From positions 372,001-436,000 of the forward strand of contig CAXXNY010000016.1 in the NCBI GenBank assembly GCA_963674805.2: a DNA stretch of 64,000 nt, in the 5' to 3' direction. Made by a program: the position numbers and the translations under genes. This DNA is from CALMFG01 sp963674805 (GTDB taxonomy: Bacteria > Bacillota > Clostridia > Christensenellales > CALMFG01). Shown here piece by piece: positions 9,818-19,345 of the stretch. Each line of letters starts with the position of its first letter. Within the stretch, counting starts at the first letter, position 1. The notes under the pieces were generated by a model. The model was not told the origin of the DNA, did no database searches, and was given only the letters and a program-made list of their open reading frames with translations.

Positions 9818-11512
9818 TTAAAGTCTTGTATCCCACTTTCCACAAAACGGATCAATAGGGCTTACTCCCTTAAATTCTGAGCGTCCCATTAGCTTTTCAA
9901 CAAGCTCTTTTAGCACTGCATCATTTCCGTTATATGCATTTATAAAAGTCTTCATTCTTGGAACATCTAACAAATGATAGGGGTTTTCTAGCGAGATAAA
10001 TATTGTTGGAATCATACTATTATAATGTGGACAATTAGCTCCAATCGGTTGTGCCCACTCAATACGAACAACGGTCTGATTGCTTTTTGTCGTATAGTTA
10101 GCAACATAGATAATCAAATCGTATTTTTTAATCATATCCTCAAACTTATCTGTCTGTCCTTCAGATACAGGTGAAGGTGTAAAAATATCTATAACAAAGC
10201 CTTCGGCCACAAGCCTTTCTTTGAATTTTTCACACGCTGGAATAACATAATATTGCCCCCCTCCGCCTCCTTCTGGTTCTAATGCATAAAAAAGAATTTT
10301 TTTATATTTGTCCGGATTTAAAGGCAATACTCCTTTTTCCTCTTTAACCAAAGTAATCGCTTTGTTGGCACATTCCAATGCCCAGTCGCGGTGTTCTTGG
10401 CAACCAACAATATTATATGATTCTTCTATGTTTGGAATCCAAACTTGTTTATGCAGGCCTAGAGCTGCTTTCAATGCTAGTATTCTCAAAACCGCCTCAT
10501 TTAAACGCTGGTTTGATATAACACCGTCACGAATACCTTCAAGCATATAAGCATAATCCTCTTCCAGATTTCTTGAAAATAGAAACATATCTGCACCCGC
10601 CGCAATACTTTGAGGCACCGCATGTTTCCGATTCATTGGCATTGTGAATCCAGCCATTGTAGTCGCATCGGTTATAACCAACCCATTAAACCCAAGCTTA
10701 TCCCTCAACAAATTAGTCATGAGTTCTTTTGATAATGAACATGGTAAAATATCTTCATCGTATAATTCCGGACTTATCTTCTTCGAATAAGCTGGCAGCA
10801 TAATGTGTCCAACCATACAAGTTAAGGCTCCGGCTTCAATACCCGCTCGATAAACTTCACCATAAGTTGCATCCCATTCTTCGAATGACATATCGTTGAC
10901 GCTTGTTACAAGATGCTGGTCTCTTTCATCTCTACCATCGCCTGGAAAGTGCTTAATACATGCCGCAAGCCCTCTTTCCTGAACTTTTTTTATATATGCC
11001 AATCCCATCTGTTTTACACGGCTCACATCCTTACCAAAGGTACGCGTGTTTGTAATTGGATTTCTAAAGTTCATATCAATATCAATAATAGGAGCAAATG
11101 CCCAGTTCACACCTACCGCTTTCGCTTCACGCGCACATAGCACTCCCATTTTTTCCGCCATTCCCTCATCATTTGTAGCGGCAACCTCCATAGGCGACCC
11201 AATAATTGTGCCTTCTTTTACAACACCGTTTCCTCCCTTTTCAAGATTTGCCGCAATCAGCATTGGGATTTTTGATATTTCTTGCACATCTTTACTCGTA
11301 TTAATTGCTTCTTCTAGAGTTACTGGTCGGAGCATACCACCACCAGGGCTTAATATTGAATGAATTATTTCTATCTCATTATCAATCCCTTTATACAAAA
11401 CACAGAAAAGCTGTCCTGCTTTTTCTTCCAAAGACATGTTTTTAAGCGTATTATTAACCCATAATACTGCTTCGTCGTCTAAATAAAACGGGTTCGCTTT
11501 TAAATCTATCAT
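9818..11512 (-). CDS. Glycoside hydrolase family 3 protein, NagZ-like
   Basis: This 564-residue cytoplasmic protein has an N-terminal GH3 barrel (to about residue 350) and a C-terminal alpha/beta domain. Visible motifs are KHFPGDG (187-193), an Asp-Gln-His stretch (198-200), and the nucleophile region LVITDATTMAGF with Asp282. The Asp-x-His pair is the acid/base dyad typical of NagZ-type GH3 enzymes, some of which act as phosphorylases. Ordinary GH3 beta-glucosidases use a glutamate in the second domain instead. The gene precedes pgmB by 40 bases. Substrate is unknown: beta-N-acetylhexosaminide or beta-glucoside are both open. Confidence 0.85.
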   Translation of the reverse strand: MIDLKANPFYLDDEAVLWVNNTLKNMSLEEKAGQLFCVLYKGIDNEIEIIHSILSPGGGMLRPVTLEEAINTSKDVQEISKIPMLIAANLEKGGNGVVKEGTIIGSPMEVAATNDEGMAEKMGVLCAREAKAVGVNWAFAPIIDIDMNFRNPITNTRTFGKDVSRVKQMGLAYIKKVQERGLAACIKHFPGDGRDERDQHLVTSVNDMSFEEWDATYGEVYRAGIEAGALTCMVGHIMLPAYSKKISPELYDEDILPCSLSKELMTNLLRDKLGFNGLVITDATTMAGFTMPMNRKHAVPQSIAAGADMFLFSRNLEEDYAYMLEGIRDGVISNQRLNEAVLRILALKAALGLHKQVWIPNIEESYNIVGCQEHRDWALECANKAITLVKEEKGVLPLNPDKYKKILFYALEPEGGGGGQYYVIPACEKFKERLVAEGFVIDIFTPSPVSEGQTDKFEDMIKKYDLIIYVANYTTKSNQTVVRIEWAQPIGANCPHYNSMIPTIFISLENPYHLLDVPRMKTFINAYNGNDAVLKELVEKLMGRSEFKGVSPIDPFCGKWDTRL

Positions 11513-11621
11513 TCTATTTCTAAGCCCTCCAAAGTCATTGCGATTTGAAAACGTATATTATAAATATTTTTAACATCTTATCAGCAAATTATTTTGCACA
11601 AACAATAAATTTTTCACTCCG

Positions 11622-12833
11622 CTATCCTCTATTATTAGTTGGATAAATAAACCGCAAAGCAGTTGGCGTGGGCAAATCAATCTCAGAAGTTTTTGCTAAT
11701 TCCCCAGTTGTCTGGTCTATTCTATAAACATATGCCTTCTCGCTCATCACGCCTGTCGCAACAATAAATTTCCCATCACGATCAATCTGCATACCCCGGC
11801 ATCCTGCATCAATTTGATGTTGTTTTATAAGTGTCAATTCTCCTGTGAGCCGATTAATATAGAAGAGAGAAAGCAACTTTTGATCAATGTTTGTATATAC
11901 AAATTGTCCATTAGGATGCACTTGAACATCATTAGCCCAAGCATGCATAATCCTGCCATAAAACTGATGAATATACTCTTTTGTTGGGTCACCACAATCA
12001 AGGCGAGATATTGGGGTAAGTTCGCCAGTAGAGCGGTTCAGAGAATAACTGCACAAATGACCATCGTATTCATTAATTACTAGGATGAAATTTGTCCCTT
12101 TTACAAAAGAAACATGACGTGGCGATGATCCGAATTCCGCTTTATAACAAGATAAAAAGTCCATCTTTTCGGTTTCTCTATTAAATTTATAGACGTATAT
12201 CTTATCTCCACCTTTATCTGGGACTACAATAAAATCTTGTTCATCAATTAAAATTGAATGGGGATGTGCACTAGCATGCTCAACTGGGTCTATACCCGTT
12301 CCTGCAAGCACTATTCTATCCAGCAGTTCTCCAATGCTGCCGTCTTCTCGCACTTTAAACATCGTTATACAGCCTTCATCTCTGATTACCTTTGGCCTTA
12401 GTTTGCCATCAATTTTCTCAAATCTTGAACAGTATAGCTTGGATCCGTGATTTGCAATAAATATATAACGCCCAGTTTTATCTATACTAATATAAGCTGG
12501 AAAAGCTCCATAACTTAATGATTGATTAATCAGCTTTGCTTTGCCTTCTTCTAAATTAAAAGACAATGCACTTATCCCACCGCCATAGCCTCTCTTGCCA
12601 AAATCACTAGTCTCATTAGCCGTATATATATATTTGTTGTCTGGAGATACAACAAGCGTCGCCGGACTTTCTAAACCTTCAATATAGCTATGTGCTTTCA
12701 TAACACCAGTATCACCATCTACCAAACAAATAGTTAGTCCATTGCACTTACCTCTTATATTTGGCTGAGCAATATTAGTCCAATACTGGTCGCCGTACCC
12801 TCCGAAACAGGCAAAAAAATTATTCTTCTTCAT
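11622..12833 (-). CDS. Lactonase-family seven-bladed beta-propeller protein
   Basis: The 403-residue protein has repeated blade motifs of the 6-phosphogluconolactonase (Pgl, YbhE-type) family. Examples are ATLVVSPDNKYIYTANE, HASAHPHSILIDEQDFIVVPDKGGDKIYVY and NDVQVHPNGQFVYTNID. Known members hydrolyse sugar lactones, but many paralogues have no assigned substrate. This is the first gene of the operon driven by the promoter at 12991-13019. The start was set at the ATG at 12833; a GTG 11 codons upstream is in frame but has no ribosome site. A second family member is encoded at 16770-17876. An oxidised galactoside or glucoside lactone is a possible substrate (inference). Confidence 0.82.
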   Translation of the reverse strand: MKKNNFFACFGGYGDQYWTNIAQPNIRGKCNGLTICLVDGDTGVMKAHSYIEGLESPATLVVSPDNKYIYTANETSDFGKRGYGGGISALSFNLEEGKAKLINQSLSYGAFPAYISIDKTGRYIFIANHGSKLYCSRFEKIDGKLRPKVIRDEGCITMFKVREDGSIGELLDRIVLAGTGIDPVEHASAHPHSILIDEQDFIVVPDKGGDKIYVYKFNRETEKMDFLSCYKAEFGSSPRHVSFVKGTNFILVINEYDGHLCSYSLNRSTGELTPISRLDCGDPTKEYIHQFYGRIMHAWANDVQVHPNGQFVYTNIDQKLLSLFYINRLTGELTLIKQHQIDAGCRGMQIDRDGKFIVATGVMSEKAYVYRIDQTTGELAKTSEIDLPTPTALRFIYPTNNRG

Positions 12834-12980
12834 TTTTATGTCTATATCCCTTTCTTTAATCTGCACATATAGCCACGAATTTATTCATATATCTTTTGCT
12901 AAATAAACAAACTTATAACAGCCCAATAGGCGTTGAAAGCATAACGTTTCCTTCTGTTTTGTTATGTTTGCTTACGTTTT

Positions 12981-13019
12981 GTTATTATTTATCATAACCT
13001 TTAAGTTTTTTTTTGTCAA
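12981..13019 (-). promoter_or_regulatory. Promoter of the sugar operon with overlapping candidate operator
   Basis: On the minus strand TTGACA (13014-13019) and TATGAT (12991-12996) are separated by 17 bases, close to the sigma-A consensus. An imperfect palindrome of the form GTTAT...ATAAC (12981-12998) covers the minus-10 box. Further GTTATG/CATAAC copies occur at about 12940-12966, 12994-12998, 13036-13039 and 13046-13050. The divergent DeoR-family gene makes it the natural candidate to bind these sites (inference). Confidence 0.7.
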
Positions 13020-13079
13020 TATCAAACTTTTATAATGTTATATATGGTTATTTATCATGTTGTGATAATATTTATTTTC

Positions 13080-13107
13080 TTGATTTATAAGTATGATATT
13101 GTATAAT
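13080..13107 (+). promoter_or_regulatory. Promoter of the deoR-like gene
   Basis: TTGATT (13080-13085) and TATAAT (13102-13107) are 16 bases apart, 45 bases before the regulator start. The 318-base divergent region 12834-13151 holds this promoter, the operon promoter and the repeated GTTAT/ATAAC motifs, and no gene. Confidence 0.65.
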
Positions 13108-13151
13108 AATAAGAAATAAGAATCATAATTTACTTTATTAGTGGAGCTTTC

Positions 13152-13913
13152 ATGTTTGTTGGCCAAAAATTAGAAATAATTAAAAATATATTAATTGAAC
13201 AAAAAAGTGTAACCACAAGTGCCTTATGCGGTCTTCTTGATGTTAGTGACGTAACCGTGCGCAAATATCTTGATACATTAGAAAAAGAAGGCTTCCTAAT
13301 CAAGGTGCATGGCGGAGCTATGATTGCAAACACAAAAGTTGGCACAAATAGTGAGCCAAATTATGATTCCCATAAACAAATCGCAAGCCTCTCTATTACA
13401 CTTTTAAAAGAAAATGAAACTATATTTATTGGCGACGGACTACTATGTACGGAATTCGCTAGACAATTGCCCATTGAATATAACATATCTGTTATTACAA
13501 ATAATATTGATGCAGTCTCTCCTCTCAGTTATTCCGCTACAAATCTTTTCCTTTTAGGCGGAGAAATTCAACGAACTGAAAATAATATCTTTAGCGTAGG
13601 CCCTACTGTAATTGAATTATTAAAAGAGAAGTATATCTCAAAGGCTTTTATCTCGCCTTTTGGCATTTGTCTTGATGCAGGTATTACAACAAATGATATT
13701 TTTTTGTTAGAACTAATAAGGCATATTATGAAGATATCTCGGGAAATAATTATTATGACAAAAGAATCTACGTTTAATAATATCGGAATGTATCATATCG
13801 CTCCAATAGAAAATTTTAGAACTTTTGTGACAAATAGCAATATACCTGATAACTATAGGGAATTCTTTTTTACTCACAATATAAAACTATTAACATCTTT
13901 CGAAGAACAGTAG
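13152..13913 (+). CDS. DeoR-family transcriptional regulator
   Basis: The 253-residue protein has the DeoR layout. An N-terminal winged helix-turn-helix (residues 18-56, VTTSALCGLLDVSDVTVRKYLDTLEKEG followed by VHGGA) is joined to a C-terminal sugar-phosphate sensor domain (from about 75). The sensor has the GDG, TNN and GGE motifs of the ribose-5-phosphate isomerase-like fold (IFIGDGLL, VITNNIDA, FLLGGEIQ). These regulators usually repress nearby sugar genes until a phosphorylated sugar binds. It is divergent from the lactonase-to-permease operon and 19 bases upstream of an ABC ATPase gene, so both are probable targets. The effector is not known. Confidence 0.9.
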   Translation: MFVGQKLEIIKNILIEQKSVTTSALCGLLDVSDVTVRKYLDTLEKEGFLIKVHGGAMIANTKVGTNSEPNYDSHKQIASLSITLLKENETIFIGDGLLCTEFARQLPIEYNISVITNNIDAVSPLSYSATNLFLLGGEIQRTENNIFSVGPTVIELLKEKYISKAFISPFGICLDAGITTNDIFLLELIRHIMKISREIIIMTKESTFNNIGMYHIAPIENFRTFVTNSNIPDNYREFFFTHNIKLLTSFEEQ

Positions 13914-13932
13914 TTTTCTTTATGAGGAAAAT

Positions 13933-15429
13933 ATGGAACAAAATCTTATAAAGCTTCAGAATATCAATAAAAGCTTTTTTAACAGTAAAATATTAAGTGA
14001 TATCAGTATTTCCATTGGTCAAGGGGAAGTGATTGTTCTTTTTGGGGAAAACGGTTCGGGTAAAACCTTACTGTGTAATATCATTTCAGGTGTTATGAAA
14101 CCCGATACTGGCTTAATTGAATATAAAGGTTCAAATGTTAGTTTTAAATCTATTGAAGATGCAAGCAAGTCTGGTGTGAAAATGATTTTTCAAGATTGTC
14201 AATTGATTGATAACTTAACCGTCGCTGAAAATATATATTTAAAAAATCAAATCACTAAAAATTCATCTATTAGAAGATTAAATAGAAAAAAATTAATTGC
14301 CAAAGCACAGATTGCATTAGCCGAAATTAACTCTACGATTGACGCAAGCAAACTTGCCGGAGAATTGTCTATCCCAGAAAAAAAAATTGTTGAAATCGCA
14401 AAGGCTTTATCCTCACCCTTGGATTTGCTTATTATGGATGAAATCACAGAATCATTTTCAACTTCCGATGTTCCTGCGCTAATAAAATTAATTAAACAAA
14501 TAAATAGCAGAGGTATTGCTATCATTTTGGTTTCACATCATATAAATGAATTACACGATCTCAACAAAAGAATCTTAATATTGAAGGATGGTAAAATTAT
14601 TGATGATTCTAAAAACTTCAAAAAATTAAGTCAAAAACACATCTATAAAAAAATTGCAGGCGAGAATTTACTGAACCGATATCCAAAGACTTCCCGTTCA
14701 AAGAAGGAAATACTGTTTTCTGTAAAAAATCTAACAAATGAAGCTCGAACCATACTTGGAGCTTCTTTAACTCTAAGAAAAGGCGAAATACTTGGCATAT
14801 ATGGAATGGACAGTTCTGGAAAATCCAGTTTGACACGCTTACTTTGTGGTGATGATCGAAATACATCGGGAAATTTAGAGTATTATGGCCAACACGTATA
14901 CGCTCAAAAAAATGATTCATTCTTCAATCATGGAATCGGTTATCTAAGTGATAGTATTGAAAAAAATGTCTTTCTTGATTTAGATGCAGCAACAAATATT
15001 ATTATTGGAAAGCAATCCAAAGCATCCAGTGTTTTCACTTTAAATAATCAGAAAATAAAAACTCTTTGCGAGCACTATTCTCGTAGTCTTAATATATCAA
15101 TGAGTGTATTTAAGGAAAAAGTTCGACATCTTAGTCGTGGGACTCAACAGAAAATTGCAATTGCAAGGTTGTTAAATAGCGATTGTTCTTTGTTCATTAT
15201 GGACGAGCCATCAAATTTTCTTGATATCCCTTCCAAAGTAGAATTATATAATATCATGAACAAACTGGCTCTCTCGGACAAAAGTATTATAATCTCCTCT
15301 TCCAGCATAGAAGAAGTGGTCGGTATGTGTGATCGTATTTATATTATTTCCAATGGAAAAATTGTTACTGAGATTAATTCCGATACATATGATATACCTA
15401 AAATTTTAAAGTTTGTCTTGAACAGATAA
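13933..15429 (+). CDS. Orphan sugar ABC transporter ATP-binding protein
   Basis: The 498-residue protein has two nucleotide-binding domains in RbsA/MglA order. The first has Walker A FGENGSGKT, a strongly altered signature LSIPEKKIVEI and Walker B LLIMDEITESF, where the usual Pro after Glu is missing. The second has GMDSSGKSSL, signature LSRGTQQKIAIARLL and Walker B LFIMDEPSNFLD. No permease or binding protein follows it. It is transcribed with the DeoR gene and faces away from the complete transporter at 1903-5734. It could energise that or another permease, or be a diverged copy with a regulatory role. The AT-rich, lysine-rich coding style differs from the other ATPase. Confidence 0.82.
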   Translation: MEQNLIKLQNINKSFFNSKILSDISISIGQGEVIVLFGENGSGKTLLCNIISGVMKPDTGLIEYKGSNVSFKSIEDASKSGVKMIFQDCQLIDNLTVAENIYLKNQITKNSSIRRLNRKKLIAKAQIALAEINSTIDASKLAGELSIPEKKIVEIAKALSSPLDLLIMDEITESFSTSDVPALIKLIKQINSRGIAIILVSHHINELHDLNKRILILKDGKIIDDSKNFKKLSQKHIYKKIAGENLLNRYPKTSRSKKEILFSVKNLTNEARTILGASLTLRKGEILGIYGMDSSGKSSLTRLLCGDDRNTSGNLEYYGQHVYAQKNDSFFNHGIGYLSDSIEKNVFLDLDAATNIIIGKQSKASSVFTLNNQKIKTLCEHYSRSLNISMSVFKEKVRHLSRGTQQKIAIARLLNSDCSLFIMDEPSNFLDIPSKVELYNIMNKLALSDKSIIISSSSIEEVVGMCDRIYIISNGKIVTEINSDTYDIPKILKFVLNR

Positions 15430-15645
15430 CTTCGGGTACACGGTTCAGTACAAACTCTAAAACTAAAATTCCAGTAATATTACTTTCGCAAACGAAATAA
15501 CCTTTCTCTTGTTATTGTTCTCGAGCTTTTGATACTCTCCCTAATTAGTCGCCAACAAATTTTATATATGAATCAACCATAAGCACATTACTATCGACAT
15601 ACCTATATCACTCCCAAATTCTATATCAATTGCTGTTATCCTTGT

Positions 15646-16566
15646 CTAGGGAAGAACATTTCCAGCAGCACGATAGATATCGTACCATTCTTGACGAGTC
15701 AACGTAATTTCTGTCGCTTTAGTACATTCGATTAGACGCCCTGTATTCGTTGTCCCCATTACTGGTTGCATCCCAGCAGGGTGGCGGAGTAACCATGCAA
15801 TGGTGATAGTAACATCCGAAACCTGATATCTATTTGCAATTTTATTAATAGCTTTATTAAGCTCAGGAAACTTATCATTTCTTAAGAAAACACCTTCAAA
15901 AAAACCATATTGGAACGGAGACCAAGGTTGGATAGTTATGTCATTCAACCGGGAGTAGTCTAATATACTGCCATCGCGGTCAACTGCTTTAGAATTTTCC
16001 ATATTGACATTAATACCATTTGATATCATGTTTGCGTTCGTAATGCTGAGCTGTAACTGATTGGCCACAATTGGCTGTTTTACATATTTCTTTAGTAGAT
16101 CAATTTGCATCGGTTTATGATTGGATACTCCAAAGTTTCTGACTTTCCCAGAAGCCGACAAAATATCAAACGCTTCCGCGACCTCCTCTGGTTCCACCAA
16201 TGCATCTGGACGGTGCAGTAGTAGTACATCAATATAATCAGTTCCCAAACGCTTCAAGATGCCATCTACAGCTTCTAAAATGTGTACTTTTGAAAAGTCA
16301 AATGTACCATTGCGGGTAATCCCACACTTAGATTGTAAAATCATTTTCTCACGTACTGTGTCGCTCATATGAACGGCTTCTGAAAAAATCTTTTCGCATA
16401 ATCCATCTCCGTAGATGTCAGCGTGATCAAAAAAGTTTGCACCATGCTCTAGGGCGATACTAACAAATTCCTCCGCTTGCTTTTTGTCTAGTACCTTGAT
16501 GCGCATACAACCCACTGCTAGCACAGGGACTTCTAAACAGCTCTTGCCTAGTTCCATTGTCTTCAT
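15646..16566 (-). CDS. Aldo/keto reductase
   Basis: This 306-residue (alpha/beta)8-barrel enzyme has the aldo/keto reductase tetrad: Asp and Tyr in FFDHADIYGDG (about residues 46-56), Lys in ILQSKCG, and His in VLLLHRPD. The C-terminal NADPH-binding stretch TIAWLLRHPAGMQPVMGTTN is present. The closest general type is the YdhF-like group of cytoplasmic reductases. It is the last gene of the second sugar region and may reduce a keto or aldehyde sugar made by the neighbouring oxidoreductases. The 216 bases to the end of the ABC ATPase gene at 15429 hold no gene. The true substrate cannot be told. Confidence 0.88.
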   Translation of the reverse strand: MKTMELGKSCLEVPVLAVGCMRIKVLDKKQAEEFVSIALEHGANFFDHADIYGDGLCEKIFSEAVHMSDTVREKMILQSKCGITRNGTFDFSKVHILEAVDGILKRLGTDYIDVLLLHRPDALVEPEEVAEAFDILSASGKVRNFGVSNHKPMQIDLLKKYVKQPIVANQLQLSITNANMISNGINVNMENSKAVDRDGSILDYSRLNDITIQPWSPFQYGFFEGVFLRNDKFPELNKAINKIANRYQVSDVTITIAWLLRHPAGMQPVMGTTNTGRLIECTKATEITLTRQEWYDIYRAAGNVLP

Positions 16567-16769
16567 TTATTCATCCTCCCTTAACTATGTATTGTATCAG
16601 ACCTAAATGCCATAAGCTACCTTGTTCCATGGTGGTTTTGACCTTCTCCCGTAATATTGACACCCATAATAAGATATAATACGATTTTTTTTGGGGAAGG
16701 GCATGATATCTTAGATTTAGTCCGGGATTACCGATACATGCCCAATGCTTTCGGGTAATCAAAAGAGCC

Positions 16770-17876
16770 CTAAGCAAAATAAGCTTTAACGCAAACCGGT
16801 GTATTAATAGTCACTTTGCTTGTTTGTTTTAACAATCCGATGTCAGGATCAATTTCAAAAATTGTAATATTATCGCTGTCCTGGTTTGCACACAGCAGAT
16901 AGTGACCTGTCGGATCGATATCAAAATTTCTTGGAATCTCGCCGCCACAGGGTGTGCAATCAATATAGGAAAGTAATCCGCTATTTTGATCAATCTGATA
17001 AATAATCAAACTGTTATGACCGCGATTTGATCCGTAGAGAAATTTCCCATCGGGCGTTAGATGTATATCTGCACATGTGTTATCCGTGCCGTCCACATCT
17101 TCCGGCAGTGAAGAAACAATCTGCAGAGAGATGAGCCCTGCACTAGCTTGGTCATATGCCAAAACTTCAATACTGGAATTTAGTTCGTTGATGAGATAAC
17201 AGTACCTGCCATCTGGGCTGAAAGTACAGTGGCGTGGCCCCGCGCCAGGGAACGTTTCATAATATGCGGCTTTTGGTTCATCCAATAAATTATCGTTTAT
17301 CTTGTATATCATGAGTTTATCCAAACCTAAGTCCGGAACAAATACGTATCGGTGGTCTGGTGAAAACACAACGGAGTGAGCATGCGGCCCATTTTGTCTG
17401 ACGGGATTTACACTGCTTCCATGATGCTGAATAAATTGCTTCATCGGTTTCAACTCTCCGTTTGTCCCTAAGGGAAACACGCTTATACTGCCACTCATGA
17501 AGTTCGAAACATAAATATAGGCATCATCTTTGCTTGTCTCAACATGGCATGGGTCAGTGCTATTGGTGGGCTGACTGTTGATATATTGCAACGTCTGGTC
17601 TGCAACTGAAAAAGAATATGAGCTAACCGCTCCAGAAGCCTTTCCATTATATTCTTTCAACTCATTAACCACGTAAAGACATTGATTTTTTTTGTTCAAA
17701 ACCAAATATGAAGGATTTACTGCATCCGTTACAGTATGCATGTGAGTAAGGGCACCAGTTTCTAGAGAAAGATTAAATAAATAAATGCCTTCGCCTTTTC
17801 CTTCGAGAATCTGGCCTGTCCCAAATTTAATAGGCTGCGTATATGTACCAATGAATACAAGAATATTTGATTTCAT
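16770..17876 (-). CDS. Lactonase-family beta-propeller protein (second copy)
   Basis: Starting at the ATG after TTGGAGG, the protein has 368 residues. Blade repeats are clear: PSYLVLNKKNQCLYVVNE, CHVETSKDDAYIYVSNFMSGSISVF, AHSVVFSPDHRYVFVPDLGLDKLMIYK and GPRHCTFSPDGRYCYLINE. This is the classical Pgl (6-phosphogluconolactonase) pattern, cleaner than in the copy at 11622. It lies between a 3-hydroxyacyl-CoA dehydrogenase-like gene and an aldo/keto reductase. In this setting it may hydrolyse a sugar lactone formed by the Gfo/Idh/MocA dehydrogenase at 20560 (inference). Confidence 0.87.
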   Translation of the reverse strand: MKSNILVFIGTYTQPIKFGTGQILEGKGEGIYLFNLSLETGALTHMHTVTDAVNPSYLVLNKKNQCLYVVNELKEYNGKASGAVSSYSFSVADQTLQYINSQPTNSTDPCHVETSKDDAYIYVSNFMSGSISVFPLGTNGELKPMKQFIQHHGSSVNPVRQNGPHAHSVVFSPDHRYVFVPDLGLDKLMIYKINDNLLDEPKAAYYETFPGAGPRHCTFSPDGRYCYLINELNSSIEVLAYDQASAGLISLQIVSSLPEDVDGTDNTCADIHLTPDGKFLYGSNRGHNSLIIYQIDQNSGLLSYIDCTPCGGEIPRNFDIDPTGHYLLCANQDSDNITIFEIDPDIGLLKQTSKVTINTPVCVKAYFA

Positions 17877-18130
17877 AACAACCTCCAATTTTGTTATTTC
17901 ATTCTGTAAAGGCGCTATTTATAATTGTACATAAATAAACTATTCTATTAAATTTATGACCATTAAAAACGTCAAAATTTTACGTAAATCTCGAGGCCAG
18001 AAGGTTGACTGCACAATCCTAAATCTTCAATAGAAATCGAGCCGACGTCTCCCTGTCATTAAACTGCTTTAAAATTCACCGCACCTTTTTTACCTGACCG
18101 CATAGTTTTCTAGTATACGGTTGTTTGCCT

Positions 18131-19072
18131 TTAATAATCTTTCTTTAATAATTTTAAAGTTTGTATAATAAACCAATTACGTCTCGCCGCTAAATCATCC
18201 ATGCTCTTTTTTGACCAATCATAAAAGCCCTTACCCGTTTTGTATCCTAACTCCCCCGTCGCGACCATTTCTTCAAGGTGTTTTGACGGCTTCTTGGATG
18301 AACTAATACTTGGTAGCACTTGTTCCTGTACACTTAGCCCTAAGTCAAGACCGACAGCCTCAATATGCTCTAGCGGGCCCCAGACCGAGAATCTAATTCC
18401 CATCCCCATTTTTATTGCCGTATCAACATCTTCCGGCTCCGCTAGCCCAATCTCAACAATATTCACCGCTTCTCGAATGACGGCCTGTAAAATACGGTTA
18501 GCCAGCTGTCCATGCAAGTCCTTTTTTACAATAATCGGGGCCTTGCCCCAATCAGTAAAAATTTCTTTTATCCTCACTGCAAGACTATAATCTGACAGGT
18601 CTCCGACAACAATCTCCACCAGGGGTACCAAATGCGCCGGGAACCAAAAGTGAGTGGTCAGTGTGCGCTCGGGATGCTTCATTTTTTTTGCTATGTCTGT
18701 AATCCTAAGTCCAGATGTATTACTTAAAATCGGTACTTTCACCGGCAACAGTTCATCAAGCTCAGTAAACAGCTTCTGCTTTAACTCTAGATCCTCAGTA
18801 ATCGCTTCAATCACCATCGTTGCTTGGCTGCTTTCTGTTATAACACTATCACTGATACTGATTCGGCTTTTTGCATCTTCTGCGTTTTCTTTCGTTACAA
18901 GACAGTTTTCAAGTAGCTCGTCTATACATCCGCACGCTTTCTGAAGGCCATTTTTCGCAGATTCCATACGTTTACCAATCAACACTGTATCATTACCGGC
19001 AAGTGCACTTCTAGCGGCAATGCCACTACCCATCAATCCGCTACCAATAACCAATACTGCATTTCGTAGCAT
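18131..19072 (-). CDS. 3-hydroxyacyl-CoA dehydrogenase family oxidoreductase
   Basis: The protein has 313 residues. The N-terminal Rossmann domain carries the NAD motif VIGSGLMGSGIA, followed by the family stretch MVIEAITEDLELKQKLFTELD and ILSNTSGLRITDIA. The segment THFWFPAHLVPLVEIV matches the active-site region around the catalytic His. The C-terminal domain ends with GYKTGKGFYDWS. Besides fatty-acid enzymes the family contains sugar-acid dehydrogenases such as L-gulonate 3-dehydrogenase. Since every neighbour is a sugar gene, a sugar-acid substrate is more likely than an acyl-CoA. The ribosome site AAGGAG lies at good distance from 19072. Confidence 0.85.
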   Translation of the reverse strand: MLRNAVLVIGSGLMGSGIAARSALAGNDTVLIGKRMESAKNGLQKACGCIDELLENCLVTKENAEDAKSRISISDSVITESSQATMVIEAITEDLELKQKLFTELDELLPVKVPILSNTSGLRITDIAKKMKHPERTLTTHFWFPAHLVPLVEIVVGDLSDYSLAVRIKEIFTDWGKAPIIVKKDLHGQLANRILQAVIREAVNIVEIGLAEPEDVDTAIKMGMGIRFSVWGPLEHIEAVGLDLGLSVQEQVLPSISSSKKPSKHLEEMVATGELGYKTGKGFYDWSKKSMDDLAARRNWFIIQTLKLLKKDY

Positions 19073-19084
19073 GATACATTCTCC

Positions 19085-19345
19085 TTCTTTTCACCATTTA
19101 AGAGTACCAGTTTATTCAAAATGTCGATCCTTGCTTTGTCTTCACCTTTCAGTATCATATGCACTTTGATCGCCTCATCCTTGCGGCTAACATATGGTAT
19201 TCAATGCTTTCGCAAAATTGTTCCATTTGGAAACGAGTGCATAATAATATCAATTATTGCGATCTGTCTAGCTATAAATAGTTCTAATTCCAGCTACTTC
19301 TTTATAGATGTTCTCTTTCGTAAAATCAATGATATTGCTTTTAAT
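19085..19345 (-). pseudogene. Degenerate coding remnant, unidentified
   Basis: The 305 bases between the dehydrogenase and isomerase genes carry no intact gene. One minus-strand frame looks coding but is broken: LELFIARQIAIIDIIMHS continues to RKH, meets an in-frame TGA at 19201-19203, then reads on as RKDEAIKVHMILKGEDKA and LNKLVLLNG. An upstream TAG interrupts it again. I do not recognise the family. Confidence 0.3.

Noticed and set aside
16571..16777. 68-residue minus-strand frame between lactonase and aldo/keto reductase
   Set aside because: It overlaps the lactonase end, has no ribosome site and no protein-like pattern.
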